The notes beneath the pieces were generated by a model. The model was not told the origin of the DNA. It was given only the letters and a program-made list of their open reading frames with translations, and did no database searches. 64,000 nt of DNA from Auanema rhodensis (taxonomy: Eukaryota; Nematoda; Chromadorea; Rhabditida; Rhabditidae), in contig OZ059894.1 in the NCBI GenBank assembly GCA_964057225.1, forward strand, positions 24,665,151-24,729,150, in the 5' to 3' direction. Shown here piece by piece: positions 37,041 to 51,472 of the stretch; position 1 is the stretch's first letter, and each line of letters opens with the position of its first letter. A program made the position numbers and the translations under genes.

Positions 37041-39328
37041 GCATGGTAACCATGACTTTGAAATTTACGTGAACTTTAATTTATGCTAATTAAATGTACA
37101 CTTGATGTACACTTGGTATGTAACTCGCTTCACGTGAAAGATAAAGAGATGCGATTTTCAAAATTAGAATCCCCATGTCCATATTAGTCTAAAAACAAAT
37201 TTTTATTGATATTGGTTCATGGTAACCATGACTTTGAAATTTACGTGAACTTTAATTTATGCTAATTAAATGTACACGTGATGTGCACTTGGTATGTAAC
37301 TCGCTTCACGTGAAAGATGAAGAGATGCGGTTTTCAAAATTAGATTCCCCATGTCCATATTAGTCTAAAAACAAATTTTTATTGATATTGGTGCATGGTA
37401 ACCATGACTTTGAAATTTACGTGAACTTTAATTTATGCTAATTAAATGTACACGTGATGTGCACTTGGTATGTAACTCGCTTCACGTGAAAGATAAAGAG
37501 ATGCGGTTTTCAAAATTAGATTCCCCATGTCCATATTAGTCTAAAAACAAATTTTTATTGATATTGGTTCATGGTAACCATGACTTTGAAATTTACGTGA
37601 ACTTTAATTTATGCTAATTAAATGTACACGTGATGTGCACTTGGTATGTAACTCGCTTAACGTGAAAGATAAAGAGATGCGGTTTTCAAAATTAGATTCC
37701 CCATGTCCATATTAGTCTAAAAACAAATTTTTATTGATATTGGTTCATGGTAACCATGACTTTGAAATTTACGTGAACTTTAATTTATGCTAATTAAATG
37801 TACACGTGATGTGCACTTGGTATGTAACTCGCTTCACGTGAAAGATAAAGAGATGCGGTTTTCAAAATTAGATTCCCCATGTCCATATTAGTCTAAAAAC
37901 AAATTTTTATTGATATTGCTTCATGGTAACCATGACTTTGAAATTTACGTGAACTTTAATTTATGCTAATTAAATGTACACGTGATGTGCACTTGGTATG
38001 TAACTCGCTTCACGTGAAAGATAAAGAGATGCGGTTTTCAAAATTAGATTCCCCATGTCCATATTAGTCTAAAAACAAATTTTTATTGATATTGGTTCAT
38101 GGTAACCATGACTTTGAAATTTACGTGAACTTTAATTTATGCTAATTAAATGTACACGTGATGTGCACTTGGTATGTAACTCGCTTCACGTGAAAGATAA
38201 AGAGATGCGGTTTTCAAAATTAGATTCCCCATGTCCATATTAGTCTAAAAACAAATTTTTATTGATATTGGTTCATGGTAACCATGACTTTGAAATTTAC
38301 GTGAACTTTAATTCATGCTAATTAAATGTACACGTGATGTGCACTTGGTATGTAACTCGCTTCACGTGAAAGATAAAGAGATGCGGTTTTCAAAATTAGA
38401 TTCCCCATGTCCATATTAGTCTAAAAACAAATTTTTATTGATATTGGTGCATGGTAACCATGACTTTGAAATTTACGTGAACTTTAATTTATGCTAATTA
38501 AATGTACACTAGATGTACACTTGGTATGTAACTCGCTTCACGTGAAAGATAAAGAGATGCGATTTTCAAAATTAGAATCCCCATGTCCATATTAGTCTAA
38601 AAACAAATTTTTATTGATATTGGTTCATGGTAACCATGACTTTGAAATTTACGTGAACTTTAATTTATGCTAATTAAATGTACACGTGATGTGCACTTGG
38701 TATGTAACTCGCTTCACGTGAAAGATAAAGAGATTCGGTTTTCAAAATTAGATTCCCCATGTCCATATTAGTCTAAAAACAAATTTTTATTGATATTGGT
38801 GCATGGTAACCATGACTTTGAAATTTACGTGAACTTTAATTTATGCTAATTAAATGTACACGTGATGTGCACTTGGTATGTAACTCGCTTCACGTGAAAG
38901 ATAAAGAGATGCGGTTTTCAAAATTAGATTCCCCATGTCCATATTAGTCTAAAAACAAATTTTTATTGATATTGGTTCATGGTAACCATGACTTTGAAAT
39001 TTACGTGAACTTTAATTTATGCTAATTAAATGTACACGTGATGTGCACTTGGTATGTAACTCGCTTCACGTGAAAGATAAAGAGATGCGGTTTTCAAAAT
39101 TAGATTCCCCATGTCCATATTAGTCTAAAAACAAATTTTTATTGATATTGGTTCATGGTAACCATGACTTTGAAATTTACGTGAACTTTAATTTATGCTA
39201 ATTAAATGTACACGTGATGTGCACTTGGTATGTAACTCGCTTCACGTGAAAGATAAAGAGATGCGGTTTTCAAAATTAGATTCCCCATGTCCATATTAGT
39301 CTAAAAACAAATTTTTATTGATATTGGT
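37041..39328. repeat. 13-monomer V HOR (2288 bp), copy 1
   Basis: The order is V, T(GATGAAG), G, T(CGCTTAACG), T, C, T, T(TTTAATTCATG), V', T, G, T, T, and then the next V at 39329. The markers CGCTTAACG (about 37654) and TTTAATTCATG recur in copy 2. This version has C-T after the fifth unit, where copy 2 has G(GATGAAG)-G-T. Private GATTCGG lies near 38734. Confidence 0.87.
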
Positions 39329-41616
39329 GCATGGTAACCATGACTTTGAAATTTACGTGAACTTTAATTTATGCTAATTAAATGTACACTTGATGTACAC
39401 TTGGTATGTAACTCGCTTCACGTGAAAGATAAAGAGATGCGATTTTCAAAATTAGAATCCCCATGTCCATATTAGTCTAAAAACAAATTTTTATTGATAT
39501 TGGTTCATGGTAACCATGACTTTGAAATTTACGTGAACTTTAATTTATGCTAATTAAATGTACACGTGATGTGCACTTGGTATGTAACTCGCTTCACGTG
39601 AAAGATGAAGAGATGCGGTTTTCAAAATTAGATTCCCCATGTCCATATTAGTCTAAAAACAAATTTTTATTGATATTGGTGCATGGTAACCATGACTTTG
39701 AAATTTACGTGAACTTTAATTTATGCTAATTAAATGTACACGTGATGTGCACTTGGTATGTAACTCGCTTCACGTGAAAGATAAAGAGATGCGGTTTTCA
39801 AAATTAGATTCCCCATGTCCATATTAGTCTAAAAACAAATTTTTATTGATATTGGTTCATGGTAACCATGACTTTGAAATTTACGTGAACTTTAATTTAT
39901 GCTAATTAAATGTACACGTGATGTGCACTTGGTATGTAACTCGCTTAACGTGAAAGATAAAGAGATGCGGTTTTCAAAATTAGATTCCCCATGTCCATAT
40001 TAGTCTAAAAACAAATTTTTATTGATATTGGTTCATGGTAACCATGACTTTGAAATTTACGTGAACTTTAATTTATGCTAATTAAATGTACACGTGATGT
40101 GCACTTGGTATGTAACTCGCTTCACGTGAAAGATAAAGAGATGCGGTTTTCAAAATTAGATTCCCCATGTCCATATTAGTCTAAAAACAAATTTTTATTG
40201 ATATTGGTGCATGGTAACCATGACTTTGAAATTTACGTGAACTTTAATTTATGCTAATTAAATGTACACGTGATGTGCACTTGGTATGTAACTCGCTTCA
40301 CGTGAAAGATGAAGAGATGCGGTTTTCAAAATTAGATTCCCCATGTCCATATTAGTCTAAAAACAAATTTTTATTGATATTGGTGCATGGTAACCATGAC
40401 TTTGAAATTTACGTGAACTTTAATTTATGCTAATTAAATGTACACGTGATGTGCACTTGGTATGTAACTCGCTTCACGTGAAAGATAAAGAGATGCGGTT
40501 TTCAAAATTAGATTCCCCATGTCCATATTAGTCTAAAAACAAATTTTTATTGATATTGGTTCATGGTAACCATGACTTTGAAATTTACGTGAACTTTAAT
40601 TTATGCTAATTAAATGTACACGTGATGTGCACTTGGTATGTAACTCGCTTCACGTGAAAGATAAAGAGATGCGGTTTTCAAAATTAGATTCCCCATGTCC
40701 ATATTAGTCTAAAAACAAATTTTTATTGATATTGGTTCATGGTAACCATGACTTTGAAATTTACGTGAACTTTAATTCATGCTAATTAAATGTACACGTG
40801 ATGTGCACTTGGTATGTAACTCGCTTCACGTGAAAGATAAAGAGATGCGGTTTTCAAAATTAGATTCCCCATGTCCATATTAGTCTAAAAACAAATTTTT
40901 ATTGATATTGGTGCATGGTAACCATGACTTTGAAATTTACGTGAACTTTAATTTATGCTAATTAAATGTACACTAGATGTACACTTGGTATGTAACTCGC
41001 TTCACGTGAAAGATAAAGAGATGCGATTTTCAAAATTAGAATCCCCATGTCCATATTAGTCTAAAAACAAATTTTTATTGATATTGGTTCATGGTAACCA
41101 TGACTTTGAAATTTACGTGAACTTTAATTTATGCTAATTAAATGTACACGTGATGTGCACTTGGTATGTAACTCGCTTCACGTGAAAGATAAAGAGATGC
41201 GGTTTTCAAAATTAGATTCCCCATGTCCATATTAGTCTAAAAACAAATTTTTATTGATATTGGTGCATGGTAACCATGACTTTGAAATTTACGTGAACTT
41301 TAATTTATGCTAATTAAATGTACACGTGATGTGCACTTGGTATGTAACTCGCTTCACGTGAAAGATAAAGAGATGCGGTTTTCAAAATTAGATTCCCCAT
41401 GTCCATATTAGTCTAAAAACAAATTTTTATTGATATTGGTTCATGGTAACCATGACTTTGAAATTTACGTGAACTTTAATTTATGCTAATTAAATGTACA
41501 CGTGATGTGCACTTGGTATGTAACTCGCTTCACGTGAAAGATAAAGAGATGCGGTTTTCAAAATTAGATTCCCCATGTCCATATTAGTCTAAAAACAAAT
41601 TTTTATTGATATTGGT
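39329..41616. repeat. 13-monomer V HOR (2288 bp), copy 2
   Basis: The order is V, T(GATGAAG), G, T(CGCTTAACG), T, G(GATGAAG), G, T, T(TTTAATTCATG), V', T, G, T, followed by V at 41617. Overall length equals copy 1, but internal markers shift: CGCTTAACG is 13 units apart between copies while TTTAATTCATG and V' are 14 units apart. One monomer was gained in the middle and one lost near the end, so the equal length hides two compensating changes. Confidence 0.87.
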
Positions 41617-42144
41617 GCATGGTAACCATGACTTTGAAATTTACGTGAACTTTAATTTATGCTAATTAAATGTACACTTGATGTACACTTGGTATGTAAC
41701 TCGCTTCACGTGAAAGATAAAGAGATGCGATTTTCAAAATTAGAATCCCCATGTCCATATTAGTCTAAAAACAAATTTTTATTGATATTGGTTCATGGTA
41801 ACCATGACTTTGAAATTTACGTGAACTTTAATTTATGCTAATTAAATGTACACGTGATGTGCACTTGGTATGTAACTCGCTTCACGTGAAAGATAAAGAG
41901 ATGCGGTTTTCAAAATTAGATTCCCCATGTCCATATTAGTCTAAAAACAAATTTTTATTGATATTGGTGCATGGTAACCATGACTTTGAAATTTACGTGA
42001 ACTTTAATTTATGCTAATTAAATGTACACGTGATGTGCACTTGGTATGTAACTCGCTTCACGTGAAAGATAAAGAGATGCGGTTTTCAAAATTAGATTCC
42101 CCATGTCCATATTAGTCTAAAAACAAATTTTTATTGATATTGGT

Positions 42145-45100
42145 GCATGGTAACCATGACTTTGAAATTTACGTGAACTTTAATTTATGCTAATTAAATG
42201 TACACGTGATGTACACTTGGTATGTAACTCGCTTCACGTGAAAGATAAAGAGATGCGGTTTTCAAAATTAGATTCCCCATGTCCATATTAGTCTAAAAAC
42301 AAATTTTTATTGATATTGGTTCATGGTAACCATGACTTTGAAATTTACGTGAACTTTAATTTATGCTAATTAAATGTACACGTGATGTGCACTTGGTATG
42401 TAACTCGCTTCACGTGAAAGATAAAGAGATGCGGTTTTCAAAATTAGATTCCCCATGTCCATATTAGTCTAAAAACAAATTTTTATTGATATTGGTGCAT
42501 GGTAACCATGACTTTGAATTTTACGTGAACTTTAATTTATGCTAATTAAATGTACACGTGATGTGCACTTGGTATGTAACTCGCTTCACGTGAAAGATAA
42601 AGAGATGCGGTTTTCAAAATTAGATTCCCCATGTCCATATTAGTCTAAAAACAAATTTTTATTGATATTGGTTCATGGTAACCATGACTTTGAAATTTAC
42701 GTGAACTTTAATTTATGCTAATTAAATGTACACGTGATGTGCACTTGGTATGTAACTCGCTTCACGTGAAAGATAAAGAGATGCGGTTTTCAAAATTAGA
42801 TTTCCCATGTCCATATTAGTCTAAAAACAAATTTTTATTGATATTGCTTCATGGTAACCATGACTTTGAAATTTACGTGAACTTTAATTTATGCTAATTA
42901 AATGTACACGTGATGTGCACTTGGTATGTAACTCGCTTCACGTGAAAGATAAAGAGATGCGGTTTTCAAAATTAGATTCCCCATGTCCATATTAGTCTAA
43001 AAACAAATTTTTATTGATATTGGTGCATGGTAACCATGACTTTGAAATTTACGTGAACTTTAATTTATGCTAATTAAATGTACACGTGATGTGCACTTGG
43101 TATGTAACTCGCTTCACGTGAAAGATAAAGAGATGCGGTTTTCAAAATTAGATTCCCCATGTCCATATTAGTCTAAAAACAAATTTTTATTGATATTGCT
43201 TCATGGTAACCATGACTTTGAAATTTACGTGAACTTTAATTTATGCTAATTAAATGTACACGTGATGTGCACTTGGTATGTAACTCGCTTCACGTGAAAG
43301 ATAAAGAGATGCGGTTTTCAAAATTAGATTCCCCATGTCCATATTAGTCTAAAAACAAATTTTTATTGATATTGGTTCATGGTAACCATGACTTTGAAAT
43401 TTACGTGAACTTTAATTTATGCTAATTAAATGTACACGTGATGTGCACTTGGTATGTAACTCGCTTCACGTGAAAGATAAAGAGATGCGGTTTTCAAAAT
43501 TAGATTCCCCATGTCCATATTAGTCTAAAAACAAATTTTTATTGATATTGGTGCATGGTAACCATGACTTTGAATTTTACGTGAACTTTAATTTATGCTA
43601 ATTAAATGTACACGTGATGTGCACTTGGTATGTAACTCGCTTCACGTGAAAGATAAAGAGATGCGGTTTTCAAAATTAGATTCCCCATGTCCATATTAGT
43701 CTAAAAACAAATTTTTATTGATATTGGTTCATGGTAACCATGACTTTGAAATTTACGTGAACTTTAATTTATGCTAATTAAATGTACACGTGATGTGCAC
43801 TTGGTATGTAACTCGCTTCACGTGAAAGATAAAGAGATGCGGTTTTCAAAATTAGATTCCCCATGTCCATATTAGTCTAAAAACAAATTTTTATTGATAT
43901 TGCTTCATGGTAACCATGACTTTGAAATTTACGTGAACTTTAATTTATGCTAATTAAATGTACACGTGATGTGCACTTGGTATGTAACTCGCTTCACGTG
44001 AAAGATAAAGAGATGCGGTTTTCAAAATTAGATTCCCCATGTCCATATTAGTCTAAAAACAAATTTTTATTGATATTGGTTCATGGTAACCATGACTTTG
44101 AAATTTACGTGAACTTTAATTTATGCTAATTAAATGTACACGTGATGTGCACTTGGTATGTAACTCGCTTCACGTGAAAGATAAAGAGATGCGGTATTCT
44201 AAATTAGATTCCCCATGTCCATATTAGTCTAAAAACAAATTTTTATTGATATTGGTGCATGGTAACCATGACTTTGAAATTTACGTGAACTTTAATTTAT
44301 GCTAATTAAATGTACACGTGATGTGCACTTGGTATGTAACTCGCTTCACGTGAAAGATAAAGAGATGCGGTTTTCAAAATTAGATTCCCCATGTCCATAT
44401 TAGTCTAAAAACAAATTTTTATTGATATTGCTTCATGGTAACCATGACTTTGAAATTTACGTGAACTTTAATTTATGCTAATTAAATGTACACGTGATGT
44501 GCACTTGGTATGTAACTCGCTTCACGTGAAAGATAAAGAGATGCGGTTTTCAAAATTAGATTCCCCATGTCCATATTAGTCTAAAAACAAATTTTTATTG
44601 ATATTGGTTCATGGTAACCATGACTTTGAAATTTACGTGAACTTTAATTTATGCTAATTAAATGTACACGTGATGTGCACTTGGTATGTAACTCGCTTCA
44701 CGTGAAAGATAAAGAGATGCGGTTTTCAAAATTAGATTCCCCATGTCCATATTAGTCTAAAAACAAATTTTTATTGATATTGCTTCATGGTAACCATGAC
44801 TTTGAAATTTACGTGAACTTTAATTTATGCTAATTAAATGTACACGTGATGTGCACTTGGTATGTAACTCGCTTCACGTGAAAGATAAAGAGATGCGGTT
44901 TTCAAAATTAGATTCCCCATGTCCATATTAGTCTAAAAACAAATTTTTATTGATATTGGTTCATGGTAACCATGACTTTGAAATTTACGTGAACTTTAAT
45001 TTATGCTAATTAAATGTACACGTGATGTGCACTTGGTATGTAACTCGCTTCACGTGAAAGATAAAGAGATGCGGTTTTCAAAATTAGATTCCCCATGTCC

Positions 45101-48100
45101 ATATTAGTCTAAAAACAAATTTTTATTGATATTGCTTCATGGTAACCATGACTTTGAAATTTACGTGAACTTTAATTTATGCTAATTAAATGTACACGTG
45201 ATGTGCACTTGGTATGTAACTCGCTTCACGTGAAAGATAAAGAGATGCGGTTTTCAAAATTAGATTCCCCATGTCCATATTAGTCTAAAAACAAATTTTT
45301 ATTGATATTGGTTCATGGTAACCATGACTTTGAAATTTACGTGAACTTTAATTTATGCTAATTAAATGTACACGTGATGTGCACTTGGTATGTAACTCGC
45401 TTCACGTGAAAGATAAAGAGATGCGGTATTCTAAATTAGATTCCCCATGTCCATATTAGTCTAAAAACAAATTTTTATTGATATTGGTGCATGGTAACCA
45501 TGACTTTGAAATTTACGTGAACTTTAATTTATGCTAATTAAATGTACACGTGATGTGCACTTGGTATGTAACTCGCTTCACGTGAAAGATAAAGAGATGC
45601 GGTTTTCAAAATTAGATTCCCCATGTCCATATTAGTCTAAAAACAAATTTTTATTGATATTGCTTCATGGTAACCATGACTTTGAAATTTACGTGAACTT
45701 TAATTTATGCTAATTAAATGTACACGTGATGTGCACTTGGTATGTAACTCGCTTCACGTGAAAGATAAAGAGATGCGGTTTTCAAAATTAGATTCCCCAT
45801 GTCCATATTAGTCTAAAAACAAATTTTTATTGATATTGGTGCATGGTAACCATGACTTTGAAATTTACGTGAACTTTAATTTATGCTAATTAAATGTACA
45901 CGTGATGTGCACTTGGTATGTAACTCGCTTCACGTGAAAGATAAAGAGATGCGGTTTTCAAAATTAGATTCCCCATGTCCATATTAGTCTAAAAACAAAT
46001 TTTTATTGATATTGGTTCATGGTAACCATGACTTTGAAATTTACGTGAACTTTAATTTATGCTAATTAAATGTACACGTGATGTGCACTTGGTATGTAAC
46101 TCGCTTCACGTGAAAGATAAAGAGATGCGGTTTTCAAAATTAGATTCCCCATGTCCATATTAGTCTAAAAACAAATTTTTATTGATATTGCTTCATGGTA
46201 ACCATGACTTTGAAATTTACGTGAACTTTAATTTATGCTAATTAAATGTACACGTGATGTGCACTTGGTATGTAACTCGCTTCACGTGAAAGATAAAGAG
46301 ATGCGGTTTTCAAAATTAGATTCCCCATGTCCATATTAGTCTAAAAACAAATTTTTATTGATATTGGTTCATGGTAACCATGACTTTGAAATTTACGTGA
46401 ACTTTAATTTATGCTAATTAAATGTACACGTGATGTGCACTTGGTATGTAACTCGCTTCACGTGAAAGATAAAGAGATGCGGTTTTCAAAATTAGATTCC
46501 CCATGTCCATATTAGTCTAAAAACAAATTTTTATTGATATTGCTTCATGGTAACCATGACTTTGAAATTTACGTGAACTTTAATTTATGCTAATTAAATG
46601 TACACGTGATGTGCACTTGGTATGTAACTCGCTTCACGTGAAAGATAAAGAGATGCGGTTTTCAAAATTAGATTCCCCATGTCCATATTAGTCTAAAAAC
46701 AAATTTTTATTGATATTGGTTCGTGGTAACCATGACTTTGAAATTTACGTGAACTTTAATTTATGCTAATTAAATGTACACGTGATGTGCACTTGGTATG
46801 TAACTCGCTTCACGTGAAAGATAAAGAGATGCGGTTTTCAAAATTAGATTCCCCATGTCCATATTAGTCTAAAAACAAATTTTTATTGATATTGCTTCAT
46901 GGTAACCATGACTTTGAAATTTACGTGAACTTTAATTTATGCTAATTAAATGTACACGTGATGTGCACTTGGTATGTAACTCGCTTCACGTGAAAGATAA
47001 AGAGATGCGGTTTTCAAAATTAGATTCCCCATGTCCATATTAGTCTAAAAACAAATTTTTATTGATATTGGTTCATGGTAACCATGACTTTGAAATTTAC
47101 GTGAACTTTAATTTATGCTAATTAAATGTACACGTGATGTGCACTTGGTATGTAACTCGCTTCACGTGAAAGATAAAGAGATGCGGTTTTCAAAATTAGA
47201 TTCCCCATGTCCATATTAGTCTAAAAACAAATTTTTATTGATATTGCTTCATGGTAACCATGACTTTGAAATTTACGTGAACTTTAATTTATGCTAATTA
47301 AATGTACACGTGATGTGCACTTGGTATGTAACTCGCTTCACGTGAAAGATAAAGAGATGCGGTTTTCAAAATTAGATTCCCCATGTCCATATTAGTCTAA
47401 AAACAAATTTTTATTGATATTGGTTCATGGTAACCATGACTTTGAAATTTACGTGAACTTTAATTTATGCTAATTAAATGTACACGTGATGTGCACTTGG
47501 TATGTAACTCGCTTCACGTGAAAGATAAAGAGATGCGGTATTCTAAATTAGATTCCCCATGTCCATATTAGTCTAAAAACAAATTTTTATTGATATTGGT
47601 GCATGGTAACCATGACTTTGAAATTTACGTGAACTTTAATTTATGCTAATTAAATGTACACGTGATGTGCACTTGGTATGTAACTCGCTTCACGTGAAAG
47701 ATAAAGAGATGCGGTTTTCAAAATTAGATTCCCCATGTCCATATTAGTCTAAAAACAAATTTTTATTGATATTGCTTCATGGTAACCATGACTTTGAAAT
47801 TTACGTGAACTTTAATTTATGCTAATTAAATGTACACGTGATGTGCACTTGGTATGTAACTCGCTTCACGTGAAAGATAAAGAGATGCGGTTTTCAAAAT
47901 TAGATTCCCCATGTCCATATTAGTCTAAAAACAAATTTTTATTGATATTGGTGCATGGTAACCATGACTTTGAAATTTACGTGAACTTTAATTTATGCTA
48001 ATTAAATGTACACGTGATGTGCACTTGGTATGTAACTCGCTTCACGTGAAAGATAAAGAGATGCGGTTTTCAAAATTAGATTCCCCATGTCCATATTAGT

Positions 48101-49712
48101 CTAAAAACAAATTTTTATTGATATTGGTTCATGGTAACCATGACTTTGAAATTTACGTGAACTTTAATTTATGCTAATTAAATGTACACGTGATGTGCAC
48201 TTGGTATGTAACTCGCTTCACGTGAAAGATAAAGAGATGCGGTTTTCAAAATTAGATTCCCCATGTCCATATTAGTCTAAAAACAAATTTTTATTGATAT
48301 TGCTTCATGGTAACCATGACTTTGAAATTTACGTGAACTTTAATTTATGCTAATTAAATGTACACGTGATGTGCACTTGGTATGTAACTCGCTTCACGTG
48401 AAAGATAAAGAGATGCGGTTTTCAAAATTAGATTCCCCATGTCCATATTAGTCTAAAAACAAATTTTTATTGATATTGGTTCATGGTAACCATGACTTTG
48501 AAATTTACGTGAACTTTAATTTATGCTAATTAAATGTACACGTGATGTGCACTTGGTATGTAACTCGCTTCACGTGAAAGATAAAGAGATGCGGTTTTCA
48601 AAATTAGATTCCCCATGTCCATATTAGTCTAAAAACAAATTTTTATTGATATTGCTTCATGGTAACCATGACTTTGAAATTTACGTGAACTTTAATTTAT
48701 GCTAATTAAATGTACACGTGATGTGCACTTGGTATGTAACTCGCTTCACGTGAAAGATAAAGAGATGCGGTTTTCAAAATTAGATTCCCCATGTCCATAT
48801 TAGTCTAAAAACAAATTTTTATTGATATTGGTTCATGGTAACCATGACTTTGAAATTTACGTGAACTTTAATTTATGCTAATTAAATGTACACGTGATGT
48901 GCACTTGGTATGTAACTCGCTTCACGTGAAAGATAAAGAGATGCGGTATTCTAAATTAGATTCCCCATGTCCATATTAGTCTAAAAACAAATTTTTATTG
49001 ATATTGGTGCATGGTAACCATGACTTTGAAATTTACGTGAACTTTAATTTATGCTAATTAAATGTACACGTGATGTGCACTTGGTATGTAACTCGCTTCA
49101 CGTGAAAGATAAAGAGATGCGGTTTTCAAAATTAGATTCCCCATGTCCATATTAGTCTAAAAACAAATTTTTATTGATATTGCTTCATGGTAACCATGAC
49201 TTTGAAATTTACGTGAACTTTAATTTATGCTAATTAAATGTACACGTGATGTGCACTTGGTATGTAACTCGCTTCACGTGAAAGATAAAGAGATGCGGTT
49301 TTCAAAATTAGATTCCCCATGTCCATATTAGTCTAAAAACAAATTTTTATTGATATTGGTGCATGGTAACCATGACTTTGAAATTTACGTGAACTTTAAT
49401 TTATGCTAATTAAATGTACACGTGATGTGCACTTGGTATGTAACTCGCTTCACGTGAAAGATAAAGAGATGCGGTTTTCAAAATTAGATTCCCCATGTCC
49501 ATATTAGTCTAAAAACAAATTTTTATTGATATTGGTGCATGGTAACCATGACTTTGAAATTTACGTGAACTTTAATTTATGCTAATTAAATGTACACGTG
49601 ATGTGCACTTGGTATGTAACTCGCTTCACGTGAAAGATAAAGAGATGCGGTTTTCAAAATTAGATTCCCCATGTCCATATTAGTCTAAAAACAAATTTTT
49701 ATTGATATTGGT
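42145..49712. repeat. C/T alternating domain with T'-G punctuation
   Basis: From here units with the GCTTCAT junction (C) alternate with GGTTCAT units (T), and series end in T' (GGTATTCTAAATT) followed by G and then C. T' units start at 44081, 45313, 47425 and 48833, giving HOR lengths of 7, 12 and 8 monomers between successive T'. The variable length comes from the number of C-T dimers and from G-T inserts. The first units (42145 A, 42321 T, 42497 G*, 42673 T with GATTTCCC, 42849 C) show the same opening order as the 13-monomer HOR at 51473. Confidence 0.87.
46721..46896. repeat. Monomer with broken palindrome (TCGTGG)
   Basis: A3G changes CATGGTAACCATG to CGTGGTAACCATG and so breaks the outer arm pairing. 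I noticed no other unit with a change in the left arm, which makes this a private mutation in an otherwise invariant site. Confidence 0.8.
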
Positions 49713-51472
49713 GCATGGTAACCATGACTTTGAAATTTACGTGAACTTTAATTTATGCTAATTAAATGTACACGTGATGTACACTTGGTATGTAACTCGC
49801 TTCACGTGAAAGATAAAGAGATGCGGTTTTCAAAATTAGATTCCCCATGTCCATATTAGTCTAAAAACAAATTTTTATTGATATTGGTTCATGGTAACCA
49901 TGACTTTGAAATTTACGTGAACTTTAATTTATGCTAATTAAATGTACACGTGATGTGCACTTGGTATGTAACTCGCTTCACGTGAAAGATAAAGAGATGC
50001 GGTTTTCAAAATTAGATTCCCCATGTCCATATTAGTCTAAAAACAAATTTTTATTGATATTGGTGCATGGTAACCATGACTTTGAATTTTACGTGAACTT
50101 TAATTTATGCTAATTAAATGTACACGTGATGTGCACTTGGTATGTAACTCGCTTCACGTGAAAGATAAAGAGATGCGGTTTTCAAAATTAGATTCCCCAT
50201 GTCCATATTAGTCTAAAAACAAATTTTTATTGATATTGGTTCATGGTAACCATGACTTTGAAATTTACGTGAACTTTAATTTATGCTAATTAAATGTACA
50301 CGTGATGTGCACTTGGTATGTAACTCGCTTCACGTGAAAGATAAAGAGATGCGGTTTTCAAAATTAGATTCCCCATGTCCATATTAGTCTAAAAACAAAT
50401 TTTTATTGATATTGCTTCATGGTAACCATGACTTTGAAATTTACGTGAACTTTAATTTATGCTAATTAAATGTACACGTGATGTGCACTTGGTATGTAAC
50501 TCGCTTCACGTGAAAGATAAAGAGATGCGGTTTTCAAAATTAGATTCCCCATGTCCATATTAGTCTAAAAACAAATTTTTATTGATATTGGTTCATGGTA
50601 ACCATGACTTTGAAATTTACGTGAACTTTAATTTATGCTAATTAAATGTACACGTGATATGCACTTGGTATGTAACTCGCTTCACGTGAAAGATAAAGAG
50701 ATGCGGTATTCTAAATTAGATTCCCCATGTCCATATTAGTCTAAAAACAAATTTTTATTGATATTGGTGCATGGTAACCATGACTTTGAAATTTACGTGA
50801 ACTTTAATTTATGCTAATTAAATGTACACGTGATGTGCACTTGGTATGTAACTCGCTTCACGTGAAAGATAAAGAGATGCGGTTTTCAAAATTAGATTCC
50901 CCATGTCCATATTAGTCTAAAAACAAATTTTTATTGATATTGCTTCATGGTAACCATGACTTTGAAATTTACGTGAACTTTAATTTATGCTAATTAAATG
51001 TACACGTGATGTGCACTTGGTATGTAACTCGCTTCACGTGAAAGATAAAGAGATGCGGTTTTCAAAATTAGATTCCCCATGTCCATATTAGTCTAAAAAC
51101 AAATTTTTATTGATATTGGTGCATGGTAACCATGCCTTTGAAATTTACGTGAACTTTAATTTATGCTAATTAAATGTACACGTGATGTGCACTTGGTATG
51201 TAACTCGCTTCACGTGAAAGATAAAGAGATGCGGTTTTCAAAATTAGATTCCCCATGTCCATATTAGTCTAAAAACAAATTTTTATTGATATTGGTGCAT
51301 GGTAACCATGACTTTGAAATTTACGTGAACTTTAATTTATGCTAATTAAATGTACACGTGATGTGCACTTGGTATGTAACTCGCTTCACGTGAAAGATAA
51401 AGAGATGCGGTTTTCAAAATTAGATTCCCCATGTCCATATTAGTCTAAAAACAAATTTTTATTGATATTGGT
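49713..51472. repeat. 10-monomer HOR (1760 bp), shortened relative of the 13-monomer unit
   Basis: The order is A (49713), T, G* (50065), T, C, T' with GTGATATGC (50593), G, C, G (51121), G, and then A at 51473. The opening A-T-G*-T-C is that of the 13-monomer HOR, with the C-T dimers missing and C-G-G added. Most of the segment from 50065 recurs 8096 bp downstream from 58161. Confidence 0.85.
51121..51135. other. Palindrome extended to 15 bp by a private change
   Basis: A15C in this unit makes GCATGGTAACCATGC, a perfect 15-bp palindrome in place of the usual 13-bp one. It is a single occurrence and probably chance. Confidence 0.7.
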
